DNA of 64,000 bases from Methylobacterium terricola (GCF_006151805.1 NZ_VDDA01000001.1:186001-250000), one strand, 5' to 3'; positions 40,384 to 49,342 are shown, numbered from the stretch's first letter. Translations and numbers: made by a program. The notes: generated by a model not told the origin, from the letters alone.

Positions 40384-41292
40384 TTGAGCCGCTCGATCCT
40401 GCACATGCTGACCCCGCTCAAGCACATGAGCCCGTTCGACGTGAACATGGCCGTGGATGCGGGGTTCGAGGTCGTCTCGACCTATACCGGCGTCGAGCGC
40501 GGCGAGGTGGTGCCGCTGGTCCAGGACTCGATCTTCTCCCGCGCGCCGCAGGACGGCACCCGGACGGCGATCTTCATCGGCGGCAAGAACGCGGAAGCCG
40601 CCCTCGACATGGTGGATGCCGCGACCGGCGCCTTCGTGCCGCCCTTCGTCAACCACGTCTTCGCCGATCCGGCCGGCTCGTTCACCACCGGCGCCGCCAT
40701 GGTGGCCTGCACGCGCAAGGCGCTGGCGGACCGGTTCGGCGAGACGCTGACGGGCAAGCGCGTCGCGATCTTCGGCGGTACCGGCGTCGTCGCCTATTGC
40801 GCCGCGGTGATCGCCGCGCAGGAGGGCGCCCTGCCGGTCATCGTCGGCTATAACGGCCGCGAGCGTGTGGCGGCGATCGCCGAGGGCATGCAGGCGCGCT
40901 TCGCCGTCGCCGTCGAGGCCGCCGACGGCGCGACCCCCGAAGGGCGCCTCGCCGCCGCCCGGGACGCCGAGGTGATCCTGTCGGCGGCCGCCGCCGGCGT
41001 GCAGGTGCTGAGCGCCGAGGACGTGGCCCAGGCCGGGCGCCTGCTCGTCGCCGCCGACGTCAACGCCGTGCCGCCGGCCGGCATCGCCGGGATCGACGTC
41101 CATGCCGACGCGGTGCCGCTGCCGAGCGGGCGAGGCGTCGGCATCGGCGCGCTCGCCATCGGCAACGTGAAGTACCAGACCCAGGCCGGGCTGTTCCGTC
41201 GCCTGCTCCAGGCCGACCAGCCCCTCGTCCTCGATTTCCGCGAGGCCTACCGCCTCGCCGTCGAGCTGACCGACCACCCGGCCTCGGCGTGA
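40384..41292 (+). CDS. mtdB: NAD(P)-dependent methylene-tetrahydromethanopterin dehydrogenase
   Basis: 302 residues. It oxidises methylene-H4MPT to methenyl-H4MPT. The N-terminus 'SRSILHMLTPLKHMSPFDVNMAVDAGFEVV' is diagnostic of MtdA/MtdB; the Rossmann loop is 'VAIFGGTGVVAYCAAVIAAQEGA', and 'GALAIGNVKYQTQAGLF' is near the C-terminus. The start is taken as TTG 40384 because AAGGAGGTCCGC stands at ideal distance and the protein then begins exactly where MtdB homologues do; the frame upstream is unlike MtdB. The context of mch and fae favours MtdB over MtdA. GTGA overlap with the next gene. Confidence 0.93.
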   Translation: MSRSILHMLTPLKHMSPFDVNMAVDAGFEVVSTYTGVERGEVVPLVQDSIFSRAPQDGTRTAIFIGGKNAEAALDMVDAATGAFVPPFVNHVFADPAGSFTTGAAMVACTRKALADRFGETLTGKRVAIFGGTGVVAYCAAVIAAQEGALPVIVGYNGRERVAAIAEGMQARFAVAVEAADGATPEGRLAAARDAEVILSAAAAGVQVLSAEDVAQAGRLLVAADVNAVPPAGIAGIDVHADAVPLPSGRGVGIGALAIGNVKYQTQAGLFRRLLQADQPLVLDFREAYRLAVELTDHPASA

Positions 41293-42494
41293 CGGCCCCG
41301 GCGGTCCTGATCGCGGCGCAGTCGGGGCGCGCCCTCGCCGCCGCGGCGCGCCGGGCCGGCTACCGCCCCTTCGTCGCCGACCTGTTCGGCGACGCCGACA
41401 CCCGCGCGCTCGCCGCCGGCTACCGCCGCGTGCCCGGCCGCCTCGGTGCCGGGCCCGGGGCTCACGGCATCGAATCGGCGCTCGCCGACCTCGCAGCGGA
41501 GGCGGGCGATGCGGTCGGCCTCGTCCTCGGCTCAGGCTTCGAGGGCGCGCGGAACCTGATGCGGCGGCTTGCCGGTCGCCACACCCTGCTCGGGGCCTCA
41601 CCCGAGGCGGTCGCGACGCTGAAGGATCCGGGCCGCTTCGCCGCCCTGTGCCGGCGCCTCGGCATCCCGCACCCGGAGATCGCGCTCGCGCCCGTGCCCG
41701 ATCCGGCCGGCTGGCTGGTCAAGCGGCGCGGCGCCTCCGGCGGCGGCCACATCCGCCGGGCCGGGCCGGGCCGGCTGCCGGCCGGCGCCTATCTCCAGCG
41801 CCGCGTGCCGGGCCGGCCGCACGCGCTCAATGCGCTGGCCGACGGTCGCGGCGTGGCGGTGCTGGCGGTGACCGAGCAGTGGACGGCGCCGGGACCGGAT
41901 CGTCCGTTCCGCTATGCCGGCGCCGCCGGGCCGGCCACGCTGCCGGATTGCGTGCGCGACGCGGCCGAGCGGGCGCTCGCCGGCCTCGTCGCCGCGACCG
42001 GACTCTCCGGCCTCGTCAGCGCCGACCTGCTGGTCGAGGGGGACCGCTGGTGGCTGCTCGAGATCAACCCGCGGCCCGGCGCCACCCTCGACGTGCTCGA
42101 CCGCGGTCCCGCCCCGCTCTTCGCGGCCCATCTCGCCGCCGCGCGCGGGCGACTGCCGGAGCATCGCCCGATCCTCCCGGCGGCCGCCGCGAGCGAGATC
42201 CTGTACGCCGATGCGGCGATGGCCGCCGTGCCGGCCCTCGACTGGCCCGACTGGGCGATGGATCGCCCGTCCGCCGGCAGCCGCGTCGCGGCCGGGGCGC
42301 CTGTCTGCACGGTGATCGCCGAGGGGGGGGATGCGGCGGCGGCGCGACGGGCCGTTGCGGCGCGGGGCGCAGAGCTGCGGATGATGCTCGACGGTGGATC
42401 GCGCGATCCCGGATTGGCTTTCGCCTCCCACCGCTCCATCCTCGAAGGACGAGCGTGGGGATCCTCCTCTCCCGGCGGGCGGGGAGAGGCCTGA
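41289..42494 (+). CDS. ATP-grasp protein of the H4MPT cluster (OrfY-type)
   Basis: 401 residues. The ATP-grasp core spans about 100-300: 'GWLVKRRGASGGGHIRRAGPG' (ATP-binding loop), 'ADLLVEGDRWWLLEINPRPGATLDVLD' (Mg-binding Glu/Asn). It lies between mtdB and mch, the position of OrfY in methylotrophs, a protein needed for the C1 pathway with no proven reaction that I know of. The GTG start overlaps the mtdB stop. The last dozen codons (WGSSSPGGRGEA) are contributed by a family C palindromic repeat, so the native C-terminus may have been replaced. Confidence 0.8.
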   Translation: MTAPAVLIAAQSGRALAAAARRAGYRPFVADLFGDADTRALAAGYRRVPGRLGAGPGAHGIESALADLAAEAGDAVGLVLGSGFEGARNLMRRLAGRHTLLGASPEAVATLKDPGRFAALCRRLGIPHPEIALAPVPDPAGWLVKRRGASGGGHIRRAGPGRLPAGAYLQRRVPGRPHALNALADGRGVAVLAVTEQWTAPGPDRPFRYAGAAGPATLPDCVRDAAERALAGLVAATGLSGLVSADLLVEGDRWWLLEINPRPGATLDVLDRGPAPLFAAHLAAARGRLPEHRPILPAAAASEILYADAAMAAVPALDWPDWAMDRPSAGSRVAAGAPVCTVIAEGGDAAAARRAVAARGAELRMMLDGGSRDPGLAFASHRSILEGRAWGSSSPGGRGEA

Positions 42495-42646
42495 GCTCCG
42501 AACGGGCTCGGGGCCCGAAGAACGATGGTGAGGGGGTGTCTCCGGATGAGGCTCCTCCGGACAGGTCGCCTCACCGTCGGCTGCCGCCTCGCTCAGGTGA
42601 CGGCAAGGTCGCCCGAGCCCTCTCCCCGCCCGCGGGGCGAGGGGAT
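42469..42646. repeat. REP-like hairpins, family C (42495-42795 gap)
   Basis: CCTCTCCCGGCGGGCGGGGAGAGG at about 42469-42492 and CCTCTCCCCGCCCGCGGGGCGAGGGG at about 42619-42645 stand in inverted relation about 130 bp apart. They fill much of the 301-bp gap before mch and intrude into the end of the preceding gene. No additional gene is visible in the gap. Confidence 0.6.
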
Positions 42647-42795
42647 GCGCGCAACCCGGTGCGTGACTGCGCGAGTTCGTAAGCGAGAGGATCTGCTGCC
42701 TCTCATCCCAGAACGGGGCCCGCGAAGACCCCGACCGATCTGACCGGCCGTCCCGGGGCGCCATCCACCCCGCACCGGCCCGAGGGAGTCACCCG

Positions 42796-43782
42796 ATGAG
42801 TTCAGTTGCCACCACCACCGCGTCCCGCCCGAGCGTCAACGCCCTCGCCACCCCCCTCGTCGATTCCCTGGCCGCCGAGGCGGTGCGGCTGCGGCTCGCC
42901 GTGACGCAGGCGCCGGACGGGGCGCGGCTGATCGATGCCGGGGCGGGGGTGCGGGGCTCGATCGAGGCCGGTCGGCGCATCGCCGAGATCTGTCTCGGCG
43001 GCCTCGGCACGGTGACCGTGGGGCCCGCCGGCCCGCTCGAGGCCTGGCCGTTCACCCTCACCGTGCACAGCACCGATCCGGTGCTGGCCTGCCTCGGCAG
43101 CCAGTATGCCGGCTGGAGCCTGGCCGACGAGGAGGGCGATTCGGGCTTCTTCGCCCTCGGTTCCGGCCCCGGCCGGGCGGCGGCGGCGGTCGAGCACCTG
43201 TTCGAGGAGCTGGCCTACCGCGATCCCGCCGGCCGCATCGCCCTGGTGCTCGAATCGGGCAGCCCGCCGCCGGCCTCGGTCGTCGCCAAGGTGGCCAAGG
43301 CCGCGGGCGTGGCGGCGTCCGACGTCACCTTCGTGTACGCCCCGACCCAGAGCCTCGCCGGCGCGACACAGGTGGTCGCCCGGGTGCTGGAGGTCGCCCT
43401 GCACAAGGCGCACTCGGTCGGGTTCGATCTCGCCGCCATCGTCGACGGGATCGGCGCCGCGCCGTTGAGCCCGCCGCATCCGGACTTCATCCAGGCGATG
43501 GGCCGCACCAACGACGCCATCATCTATGGCGGGCGGGTGCAGCTTTTCGTCGAGGCCGACGATGCCGACGCCAAGGGGCTGGCCGAGGCGCTGCCGAGCA
43601 CCACGTCGCGCGACCACGGCGCCCCGTTCGCCGAGATCTTCGCCCGCTTCAACGGCGATTTCTACGCCATCGACAAGCACCTGTTCAGCCCGGCCGAGGT
43701 GGTGGTGACCTCGCTGCGCTCCGGCGCCAGCCACCGCGCCGGCCGGCTGGTGCCGGAGCTGGTGGCGCGCTCCTTCGCCTAG
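42796..43782 (+). CDS. mch: methenyl-tetrahydromethanopterin cyclohydrolase
   Basis: 328 residues. It hydrolyses methenyl-H4MPT+ to N5-formyl-H4MPT, the step between MtdB and Fhc. Family motifs: '[22 protein letters not shown]', '[27 protein letters not shown]', '[15 protein letters not shown]', '[11 protein letters not shown]', '[13 protein letters not shown]'. Shine-Dalgarno CGAGGGAG before the ATG. It is followed after 10 bp by the RimK-type gene, so the two are co-transcribed. Confidence 0.96.
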   Translation: MSSVATTTASRPSVNALATPLVDSLAAEAVRLRLAVTQAPDGARLIDAGAGVRGSIEAGRRIAEICLGGLGTVTVGPAGPLEAWPFTLTVHSTDPVLACLGSQYAGWSLADEEGDSGFFALGSGPGRAAAAVEHLFEELAYRDPAGRIALVLESGSPPPASVVAKVAKAAGVAASDVTFVYAPTQSLAGATQVVARVLEVALHKAHSVGFDLAAIVDGIGAAPLSPPHPDFIQAMGRTNDAIIYGGRVQLFVEADDADAKGLAEALPSTTSRDHGAPFAEIFARFNGDFYAIDKHLFSPAEVVVTSLRSGASHRAGRLVPELVARSFA

Positions 43783-43792
43783 GGGCCGAGCC

Positions 43793-44707
43793 ATGCGGAT
43801 CGGGCTCGCGGCCGACAACGGCGCCTGGCACAAGGCCAAACTCCTCGCCGCCCTCAGCGATCTCGGCGCGGCCCCTCGGCTGTTCTCGCTCGCCGACGTC
43901 ACGGTCGAGACCGGGCACGACGAGCCCCTGCGGGTGCCGGGGTTCGGCGGGGCCCTGCCGGACGGGGTGCTGCTGCGCACCATCGCGGGCGGCACCTTCG
44001 AGGCGACGACGATGCGCCTCGGCGCCCTCCACGCCCTCGAGGCCGCCGGCACCGTGGTGTGGAACGGGCCGGGTGCCATCGAGCGCTCGGTCGACAAGGC
44101 GATGACGAGCCTGCTGCTGGCGCGACACCGCATCCCGACGCCGGAGACCTTCGTGCTCTCGCGCCGCGAGGCCGCCGCGGAGGTCGTGGCCCGGGAGGCG
44201 GCGCCCGGCCGGCCGCTGGTGCTCAAGCCGCTGTTCGGCTCGCAAGGGGAGGGGCTCCAGCTGATCTCGCATCCGGAGGAGCTGCCGCCCGAGGAGCTGG
44301 TCGGCCGGGTCTACTACCTTCAGCGCTACGTCGCCCGGCGCGACGGGGCGTGGCGGGATTACCGGGTCTTCGTCTGCGCCGGCCGGGCGGTCGCCGGGAT
44401 GATCCGCGAGGGCGACGGCTGGATCACCAACGTCCATCGCGGCGGCCGGCCGCTGCCCTGGCGCCCGCCGGCCCGGGCGGCGGCACTGGCCGAGGCCGCC
44501 GCCGCGGCGGTCGGCTGCGGCTATACCGGCATCGACCTCGTCGAGGACGGCGAGGGCGGCTTCCAGGTGCTGGAGGTCAACAGCATGCCGGCCTGGTCGG
44601 GCCTGCAGCAGGTGACGCCGGTCGACATCGCCCGGGAGGTCGCCGCCGGCTTCCTGGCGGCGGTCCGGGCCGGGCGCCCGCCCCGGCTCGCAACCGGGGC
44701 GGCGTGA
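43793..44707 (+). CDS. RimK-type ATP-grasp ligase of the H4MPT cluster (Orf5-type)
   Basis: 304 residues. N-terminal pre-ATP-grasp domain (about 1-95), then 'SVDKAMTSLLLARHRIPTPETFVLS' and ATP-grasp motifs 'RPLVLKPLFGSQGEGLQLI', 'YYLQRYVARRDGAWRDYRVFV' and 'GGFQVLEVNSMPAWSGLQQV'. RimK/MptN-like enzymes add glutamate to cofactors such as H4MPT or F420. Position right after mch corresponds to Orf5 of methylotroph clusters. Glutamylation of H4MPT or methylofuran (which carries a polyglutamate tail) is a reasonable inference, not shown by sequence. Confidence 0.83.
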   Translation: MRIGLAADNGAWHKAKLLAALSDLGAAPRLFSLADVTVETGHDEPLRVPGFGGALPDGVLLRTIAGGTFEATTMRLGALHALEAAGTVVWNGPGAIERSVDKAMTSLLLARHRIPTPETFVLSRREAAAEVVAREAAPGRPLVLKPLFGSQGEGLQLISHPEELPPEELVGRVYYLQRYVARRDGAWRDYRVFVCAGRAVAGMIREGDGWITNVHRGGRPLPWRPPARAAALAEAAAAAVGCGYTGIDLVEDGEGGFQVLEVNSMPAWSGLQQVTPVDIAREVAAGFLAAVRAGRPPRLATGAA

Positions 44708-45636
44708 TGCCGGCCAGGTCCCCGGCCGCCATGTCCCCGGCCGCCCCGTCCTCGGCCGCCATGTCCCCGGCCCTGGCGCCGGCGGCGATCGAGCGGTCCT
44801 ATCTCGCGGCGTGCCGGGCCGAACTCGCGGCGATCAAGCCCGGCAACGTCCATGTCCACGCCGCCGGGCACCGGATGTCGGTGGCGGATTTCGAGGCGAG
44901 CGCAAGCCTCTCCGCCCCCCACATCGCGGCGCCGGGCGCTCCCGTCGGGGCGCGGGTCGAGGGCGCGGTCGCCGCCACTCGGGCCGGAATCGGCCAGAAC
45001 ACCAATCTCGGCATCGTGCTGCTCTGCGCGCCCCTTGCCGCCGCGGCGGAGCGGCCCGGCCCCCTGCGGCCGGCCCTGGCCGCCGTGCTGGCCGAGCTCG
45101 ACGCGACCGATGCCGCCGGCGTCTTCGCGGCGATCCGGCGTGCCAGCCCGGGCGGCCTCGGCCGGGCCGAGCGCCACGACGTGACGGCGGAGGCGCCCGC
45201 GCCGCCGCTGCTCGCCGCGATGGCCGAGGCGGCGGGGCGAGACCGCATCGCACGGGCCTACGTCACCGGGTTCGAGGATCTGTTCGAGACCGGGCTGCCT
45301 GCGCTCGCGGCGGCGCGCGGCGCGGGCCTGTCCGAGCCCTGGACCACCACGGCGGTCCACCTCGCCTTCCTGGCCGGGTTTCCCGACAGCCACCTCGCCC
45401 GCAAGTTCGGTCCCGAGGTCGCCGAACGGGTGCGGGCGGAGGCGGAGGGCGCGTTCCGCGGCCTGCCCCTCGGCGAGGGCGCGCGGGCGGCACTGATGGC
45501 CCACGATTCGGCGCTCAAGGCGGCGGGTCTCAACCCGGGCACCAGCGCCGACCTCACCGTGGCGACCCTGTTCCTCGACGCCCTCCGGCGGGCGAAGGCG
45601 GAGGGGACGATCGGGCCGACCGCAAGTTGCCAATAA
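44707..45636 (+). CDS. triphosphoribosyl-dephospho-CoA synthase-like protein (Orf7-type)
   Basis: 309 residues, CitG fold. Signature segments: 'AELAAIKPGNVHVHAAGHRMSVADFEASA', 'GQNTNLGIVLLCAPLAAAA', 'SHLARKFG' and 'LNPGTSADLTVATLFLDAL'. CitG relatives join a phosphoribosyl donor to a cofactor moiety; in H4MPT clusters the family (Orf7) is essential for cofactor synthesis, with an unproven step. The N-terminus contains an Ala/Pro/Ser/Met mini-repeat (SPAAMSPAAPSSAAMSPA) encoded by near-tandem DNA. Start ATG 44707 overlaps the previous stop; GTG 44704 is equally possible. Confidence 0.83.
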   Translation: MPARSPAAMSPAAPSSAAMSPALAPAAIERSYLAACRAELAAIKPGNVHVHAAGHRMSVADFEASASLSAPHIAAPGAPVGARVEGAVAATRAGIGQNTNLGIVLLCAPLAAAAERPGPLRPALAAVLAELDATDAAGVFAAIRRASPGGLGRAERHDVTAEAPAPPLLAAMAEAAGRDRIARAYVTGFEDLFETGLPALAAARGAGLSEPWTTTAVHLAFLAGFPDSHLARKFGPEVAERVRAEAEGAFRGLPLGEGARAALMAHDSALKAAGLNPGTSADLTVATLFLDALRRAKAEGTIGPTASCQ

Positions 45637-45855
45637 GTCCTAGTCCCCACGCGGCTTTCCCCGCGGCTCCGGATCCGGCATGGCCCAATGTACCGGCTTC
45701 TCCGGCTTGTTCACCGATCAGCGGCGCTGTAGTGTCCGCCCGCTATCCGGACAACCGGTTCGGCTTCCCGCTGAACGCCGACAGCAAGGATGGCGGAGCA
45801 CGGCCGCATTGATTGAGCGGCCGGCTAACCTTATCGACACCTGGGAGAACCCCAC
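45637..45855 (+). promoter_or_regulatory. fae upstream region
   Basis: A 219-bp gap that should carry the promoter of fae, normally one of the most highly expressed genes in methylotrophs. GGGAGAACCCCAC precedes the ATG (GGGAG, spacing about 8). I cannot assign the promoter elements with confidence. Confidence 0.4.
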
Positions 45856-46371
45856 ATGGCGACGATCAACAAGGTGATGGTGGGCGAGGCCCTCGTCGGT
45901 GACGGCAACGAGGTAGCGCATATCGACCTCATCATCGGCCCGCGCGGCAGCGCCGCCGAGACGGCGTTCTGCAACAGCCTGACCAACAACAAGCACGGCT
46001 TCACCAGCCTGCTCGCGGTGGTCGCGCCGAACCTGCCGTGCAAGCCCAACACCCTGCTGTTCAACAAGGTCACCATCAACGACGCCCGCCAGGCCGTCCA
46101 GATGTTCGGCCCGGCCCAGCACGCCGTCGCCAAGGCGGTGCAGGATTGCGTCGCCGAGGGGATCATCCCGGCGGCCGAGGCCGACGACCTGTACATCCTG
46201 GTCGGCGTGTTCATCCACTGGGAAGCCGCGGACGACGCCAAGATCGAGAAGTACAACTACGAGGCCACGAAGCTGTCGATCGAGCGCGCCATCAAGGGCA
46301 CGCCGACCGCCGCCGAGGTCACGCAGCAGTACAAGACCGCCCAGCACCCCTTCGCGGCGAACGTCGCCTAG
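45856..46371 (+). CDS. fae: formaldehyde-activating enzyme
   Basis: 171 residues. It condenses formaldehyde with H4MPT to give methylene-H4MPT in the cytoplasm, the entry step for the pathway encoded here. The N-terminus '[26 protein letters not shown]' contains the catalytic His (AHIDL), and '[37 protein letters not shown]' and '[27 protein letters not shown]' are nearly invariant in Fae. Length is normal. Codon use is strongly biased to the C-ending codons expected of a highly expressed gene. A strong intrinsic terminator follows at 46487. Confidence 0.97.
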   Translation: MATINKVMVGEALVGDGNEVAHIDLIIGPRGSAAETAFCNSLTNNKHGFTSLLAVVAPNLPCKPNTLLFNKVTINDARQAVQMFGPAQHAVAKAVQDCVAEGIIPAAEADDLYILVGVFIHWEAADDAKIEKYNYEATKLSIERAIKGTPTAAEVTQQYKTAQHPFAANVA

Positions 46372-46486
46372 ACAGGAAACCGTCCGGAACAGCCAGCGGC
46401 ACCTCCCCCGCCGCCCCCGCCGCCTCCGCCGCAGGGACTGTTCCAGCGACTGGCCTCCATCTTTCTCGGACGCTGACGACACCATC

Positions 46487-46519
46487 GGGAGGGCCCCACC
46501 GGGCCCTCCCTTCTTGTTT
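46487..46519 (+). terminator. intrinsic terminator after fae
   Basis: GGGAGGGCCC-CACC-GGGCCCTCCC (46487-46510), perfect 10-bp stem, followed by TTCTTGTTT. It lies 115 bp after the fae stop; the intervening stretch encodes only a Pro-rich shadow. The rest of the gap to 46649 holds nothing recognised. Confidence 0.9.
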
Positions 46520-46649
46520 GCGGGCTTCCGCGTCGACCTCGGCGGGACGTCCCGCGTCGAGCATGGCGAGCGCACGCCGCCCTTTGCCGGACGACGGACA
46601 AACGCAGTGGGAGAAGATCCGGGACAGGGCGGTGACCGACGAGGGCCCG

Positions 46650-47360
46650 TCAGGCCGCGGGATCAGCCCGCAGCCGCCCGTCATGGATCGCGCTCGCCAC
46701 CAGCACCCCGGCAGCGCCCGCCGCCGCCAGGGCCGGCAGGTCCTCCGACCCGCGCAGGCCCCCGGCGGCGTAGAAGGCGGTCTGCGGCGCGCGCGCCTTG
46801 ACGTCCGCCAAACCGGCGAGGTCCGGCCCGGCGCCGCTGCCGACCCGCGACAGCGTCATCACGATCACCTCCGGCGGCCAGGCCGAGGCATCCTCGTGCA
46901 GCTCCGCGGGACCCATCGGTGCGCCGTCGCGGCTGTCGAGGGAGAGGACCGCCCGGGCGCCGGTCCGGCGCACCAGGCCGGCATCGGTCTGGCTCTCGCT
47001 GCCGAGCACCGGCCGGCCGAGGCCGGCGGCCAGGAACGCCGCCACGCCGACCTCCGAGGCGAAGCCGGCATCGACCCACAGCTCCACCCCGGGGCAGGAG
47101 GCCGCGATCGCCCGCAAGGAGGCGAGATCGGGCGGCGCGCCGTCCATGATCGCGTCGAGATCCGCGACGTAGAGCCGGCGCGCCGGCCAGGCCGCGAGGA
47201 GCCCGCGCGCCACGTCGGCGGGAGCGGAGGTGGCCGCGAGCGGCGTGACGATCGGCGCGTAGCGCGCGCGGTCGCCGGCCCGGGCCCGCACCACCATGCC
47301 GCCGCGCAGGTCGAGGACCGGCACCACCTCGGTCCGGGTTGCGGGAGGGGCGCCGCTCAT
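46650..47360 (-). CDS. HisA/HisF-family TIM-barrel protein of the H4MPT cluster (Orf19-type)
   Basis: 236 residues. HisA-like (beta/alpha)8 barrel: N-terminal 'EVVPVLDLRGGMVVRARAGDRARY' (catalytic Asp in PVLDLRGG), 'RLYVADLDAIMDGAPPDLASLRAI', 'VELWVDAGFASE', and phosphate-binding C-terminal loops 'FYAAGGLRGSEDLPALAAAGAAGVLVASAIHDG'. It resembles histidine-biosynthesis isomerases, but relatives found with H4MPT genes (Orf19-type) act in C1 cofactor synthesis by inference. It diverges from the MfnF-like gene with only 38 bp between starts. Confidence 0.78.
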   Translation of the reverse strand: MSGAPPATRTEVVPVLDLRGGMVVRARAGDRARYAPIVTPLAATSAPADVARGLLAAWPARRLYVADLDAIMDGAPPDLASLRAIAASCPGVELWVDAGFASEVGVAAFLAAGLGRPVLGSESQTDAGLVRRTGARAVLSLDSRDGAPMGPAELHEDASAWPPEVIVMTLSRVGSGAGPDLAGLADVKARAPQTAFYAAGGLRGSEDLPALAAAGAAGVLVASAIHDGRLRADPAA

Positions 47361-47398
47361 GCCACCCGGACCCGCCGCATCGTGCCCGGGATTCGACC

Positions 47399-48454
47399 GT
47401 GACCCATCCTCATCCCTCCGCTCCGCTCCGTCGCATCATCGGCTGGGACCTCGGCGGGGTCCATGTCAAGGCGGCCCTGGTGGAGGGGGGGCAGGTGCGG
47501 GCGGTGGTGCAGGCGCCGTGCCCGCTCTGGAACGGCCTGCCGGCTCTCGACGCCACCGTCGCCGGCCTGCCGGACTGGGTCCGGGCGCCCGCCCGCCACG
47601 CCGTCACGATGACCGGCGAGCTGACCGACTGCTTTTCCGACCGCGCCGACGGGGTGGCGCAGCTGGCCGCCTGGGCCGCCGCGCATCTCGTCGGCGAGGT
47701 CGCGATCTATGCCGGCCGGGCCGGGTTCGCGGCGCCTGGGGCCGCCGCCGAGCATGCGGCGGACGTCGCCAGCGCCAACTGGCACGCCACCGCAGCCCTG
47801 ATCGGGACCCTGCGCCCGGCCGCCCTCCTCGCCGATATCGGCTCGACCACCGCCGACCTGATCCCGATCGCCGACGGGCGGCCCTGCGCGGTCGGCTACA
47901 GCGACGCCGAGCGGCTGGAGACCGGGGAGCTGGTCTATACCGGGGTCGTGCGCACCCCGGTCCTGGCCCTGTCGCAGGCCGCGCCGTTCCGCGGCCGGCG
48001 CACGGCGCTGATGGCCGAGTGCTTTGCCACCACGGCCGATGCCTACCGCCTGCTCGGGCGGCTGCCGGAGGCGGAGGACCAGCAGGACACCGCCGACCTC
48101 AAGGGCAAGTCGATCTCCGAGACCGAGACCCGCCTCGCCCGGATGATCGGCCGCGACCGTCACGAGGGTACGGGCGCCGATTGGGCCGGCCTCGCCGGCT
48201 TCTTCGCGGAGGCGCAATTGCGCCTGCTGCATGATGCCGGCCTTCTGGTCCTGTCCCGCGGCGCGGTGCCGGACGATGCGCCCCTGGTGATCTGCGGTGC
48301 CGGCCGCTTCGTCGCCGCGCGGCTCGCCGCGCGGCTCGGGCGTCGCGCCGAGGACCTGTCCGACCTCATCGCGCCGCGCCTCGCCCCGGAGGCCGCCGCC
48401 TTCGCGTCGACCTGCGGACCGGCCGTGGCGGTGGGGCTGCTGGCGGCCGAGTGA
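47399..48454 (+). CDS. hydantoinase/oxoprolinase-related H4MPT-linked C1 protein (MfnF-like)
   Basis: 351 residues with the acetate/sugar-kinase-like ATPase fold: 'IIGWDLGGVHVKAALVEGG' (phosphate loop 1), 'TMTGELTDCFSDRADGV', 'ALLADIGSTTADLIPIADG' (phosphate loop 2) and 'LVICGAGRFVAARLAARLG'. It is the TIGR03123-type 'H4MPT-linked C1 transfer pathway protein'. The archaeal member MfnF joins tyramine-glutamate to the furan unit of methanofuran. A matching role in methylofuran synthesis is inferred. Start GTG 47399; upstream codons are unlikely to be used. Confidence 0.85.
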   Translation: MTHPHPSAPLRRIIGWDLGGVHVKAALVEGGQVRAVVQAPCPLWNGLPALDATVAGLPDWVRAPARHAVTMTGELTDCFSDRADGVAQLAAWAAAHLVGEVAIYAGRAGFAAPGAAAEHAADVASANWHATAALIGTLRPAALLADIGSTTADLIPIADGRPCAVGYSDAERLETGELVYTGVVRTPVLALSQAAPFRGRRTALMAECFATTADAYRLLGRLPEAEDQQDTADLKGKSISETETRLARMIGRDRHEGTGADWAGLAGFFAEAQLRLLHDAGLLVLSRGAVPDDAPLVICGAGRFVAARLAARLGRRAEDLSDLIAPRLAPEAAAFASTCGPAVAVGLLAAE

Positions 48455-48739
48455 TGCGATGTCCCGGGGATTGCCTGCGGATACCGGATCGTCACCCCGC
48501 GCGGCGCCTGAGACCGCCGCGCGGTCGAACGGATCCGTTCGACGGCGCAAGGCAAGCCCGAACGGGCGCCGGCGCTGCTGCGCCGGACGCCTTGGCATCG
48601 CCGGGTCGATGCCAGGGCGCGGGGGTATGAGCGAAGCCGAAACCCGGATCGCCCGAAGCAGTCAGCCGGATTTCCGGTGGCACGAGGTATCAGCCGCGAT
48701 CATCGCGGAGCGTGAATGAAGGGGCATTCGCCCGTTGAT
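48455..48739. other. gap with family B repeat, copy 2
   Basis: At 48502-48591 the sequence GGCGCCTGAGACCG ... GGCGCAAGGCAAGCCCG AACGGGCGCCGGCGC repeats 13104-13176. GGCATCG-CCGGGT-CGATGCC forms a hairpin at about 48594-48612. After 48680 the base composition falls toward that of the following HD gene. No gene is seen. Confidence 0.55.
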
Positions 48740-49342
48740 TCACGCCGTACGAGCAGAATTGCCGAAATGCTGCCTGACGCGCTTCCGGGCCTCCAGCCAC
48801 AACTGAGGCGAGCCTCGCTCGATCGTCGGTCCGTACCGATCCACGACCTGCTGCTCCGTGACGTTGTTCTCCGTCCAAGTGCCGCCGCCGGTCAGGGTAT
48901 TCAGGAGCAACGGTTGAAGGCGATCGAGGGCCTTGGCGAAGCGCGCGGACGGTGTGTCCGCCGCTTCGAATTCCAGCCAGAGCGCCATCAGCTTTTGACC
49001 TTGCCCATGGGGAAGCAAGCCGAAGATGCGCTCGGCTGCCATCCGTTCCCTCTGCTCGAGCGCAGACTTGTCGCAGCCGGTGCCATGGAGGGGTGAATCC
49101 CCGGCATCGATTTCGACGATATCGTGAATCAACAGCATCTGCACGACCTTGAGCTGATCGATTTCTTCGGCGTGCTCGGAGAGAGTGATGGCGAACAATG
49201 CGAGATGCCAGGAATGTTCGGCCGAGTTTTCCTTGCGCGTGCCATTGGCGAGAGGAGATTGCCGAAGAATGGATTTCAGCTTGTCCACCTCGGCCAGGAA
49301 CGCGAGCTGGTCATGCAATCTGTCTGTGGCCGGGTCAGGCAT
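48740..49342 (-). CDS. HD-domain hydrolase (YfbR/HDDC2-like)
   Basis: 200 residues, an HD-domain phosphohydrolase similar to 5'-deoxynucleotidase YfbR/HDDC2. The metal ligands are seen in order: His in 'ENSAEHSWHLALF', His-Asp in 'MLLIHDIVEIDAGD' and the late Asp in 'KALDRLQPLLLN'. The start at 49342 (MPDPATDR) is likelier than the upstream one at 49375. The gene and its surroundings have visibly lower GC and many A/T-ending codons compared with neighbours, which suggests recent acquisition. It stands alone. Confidence 0.85.
   Translation of the reverse strand: MPDPATDRLHDQLAFLAEVDKLKSILRQSPLANGTRKENSAEHSWHLALFAITLSEHAEEIDQLKVVQMLLIHDIVEIDAGDSPLHGTGCDKSALEQRERMAAERIFGLLPHGQGQKLMALWLEFEAADTPSARFAKALDRLQPLLLNTLTGGGTWTENNVTEQQVVDRYGPTIERGSPQLWLEARKRVRQHFGNSARTA

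Noticed and set aside
46372..46486. Pro-rich continuation or small ORF after fae
   Set aside because: CCGCCCCCGCCGCC-type low complexity without start signal; fae ends normally before it.
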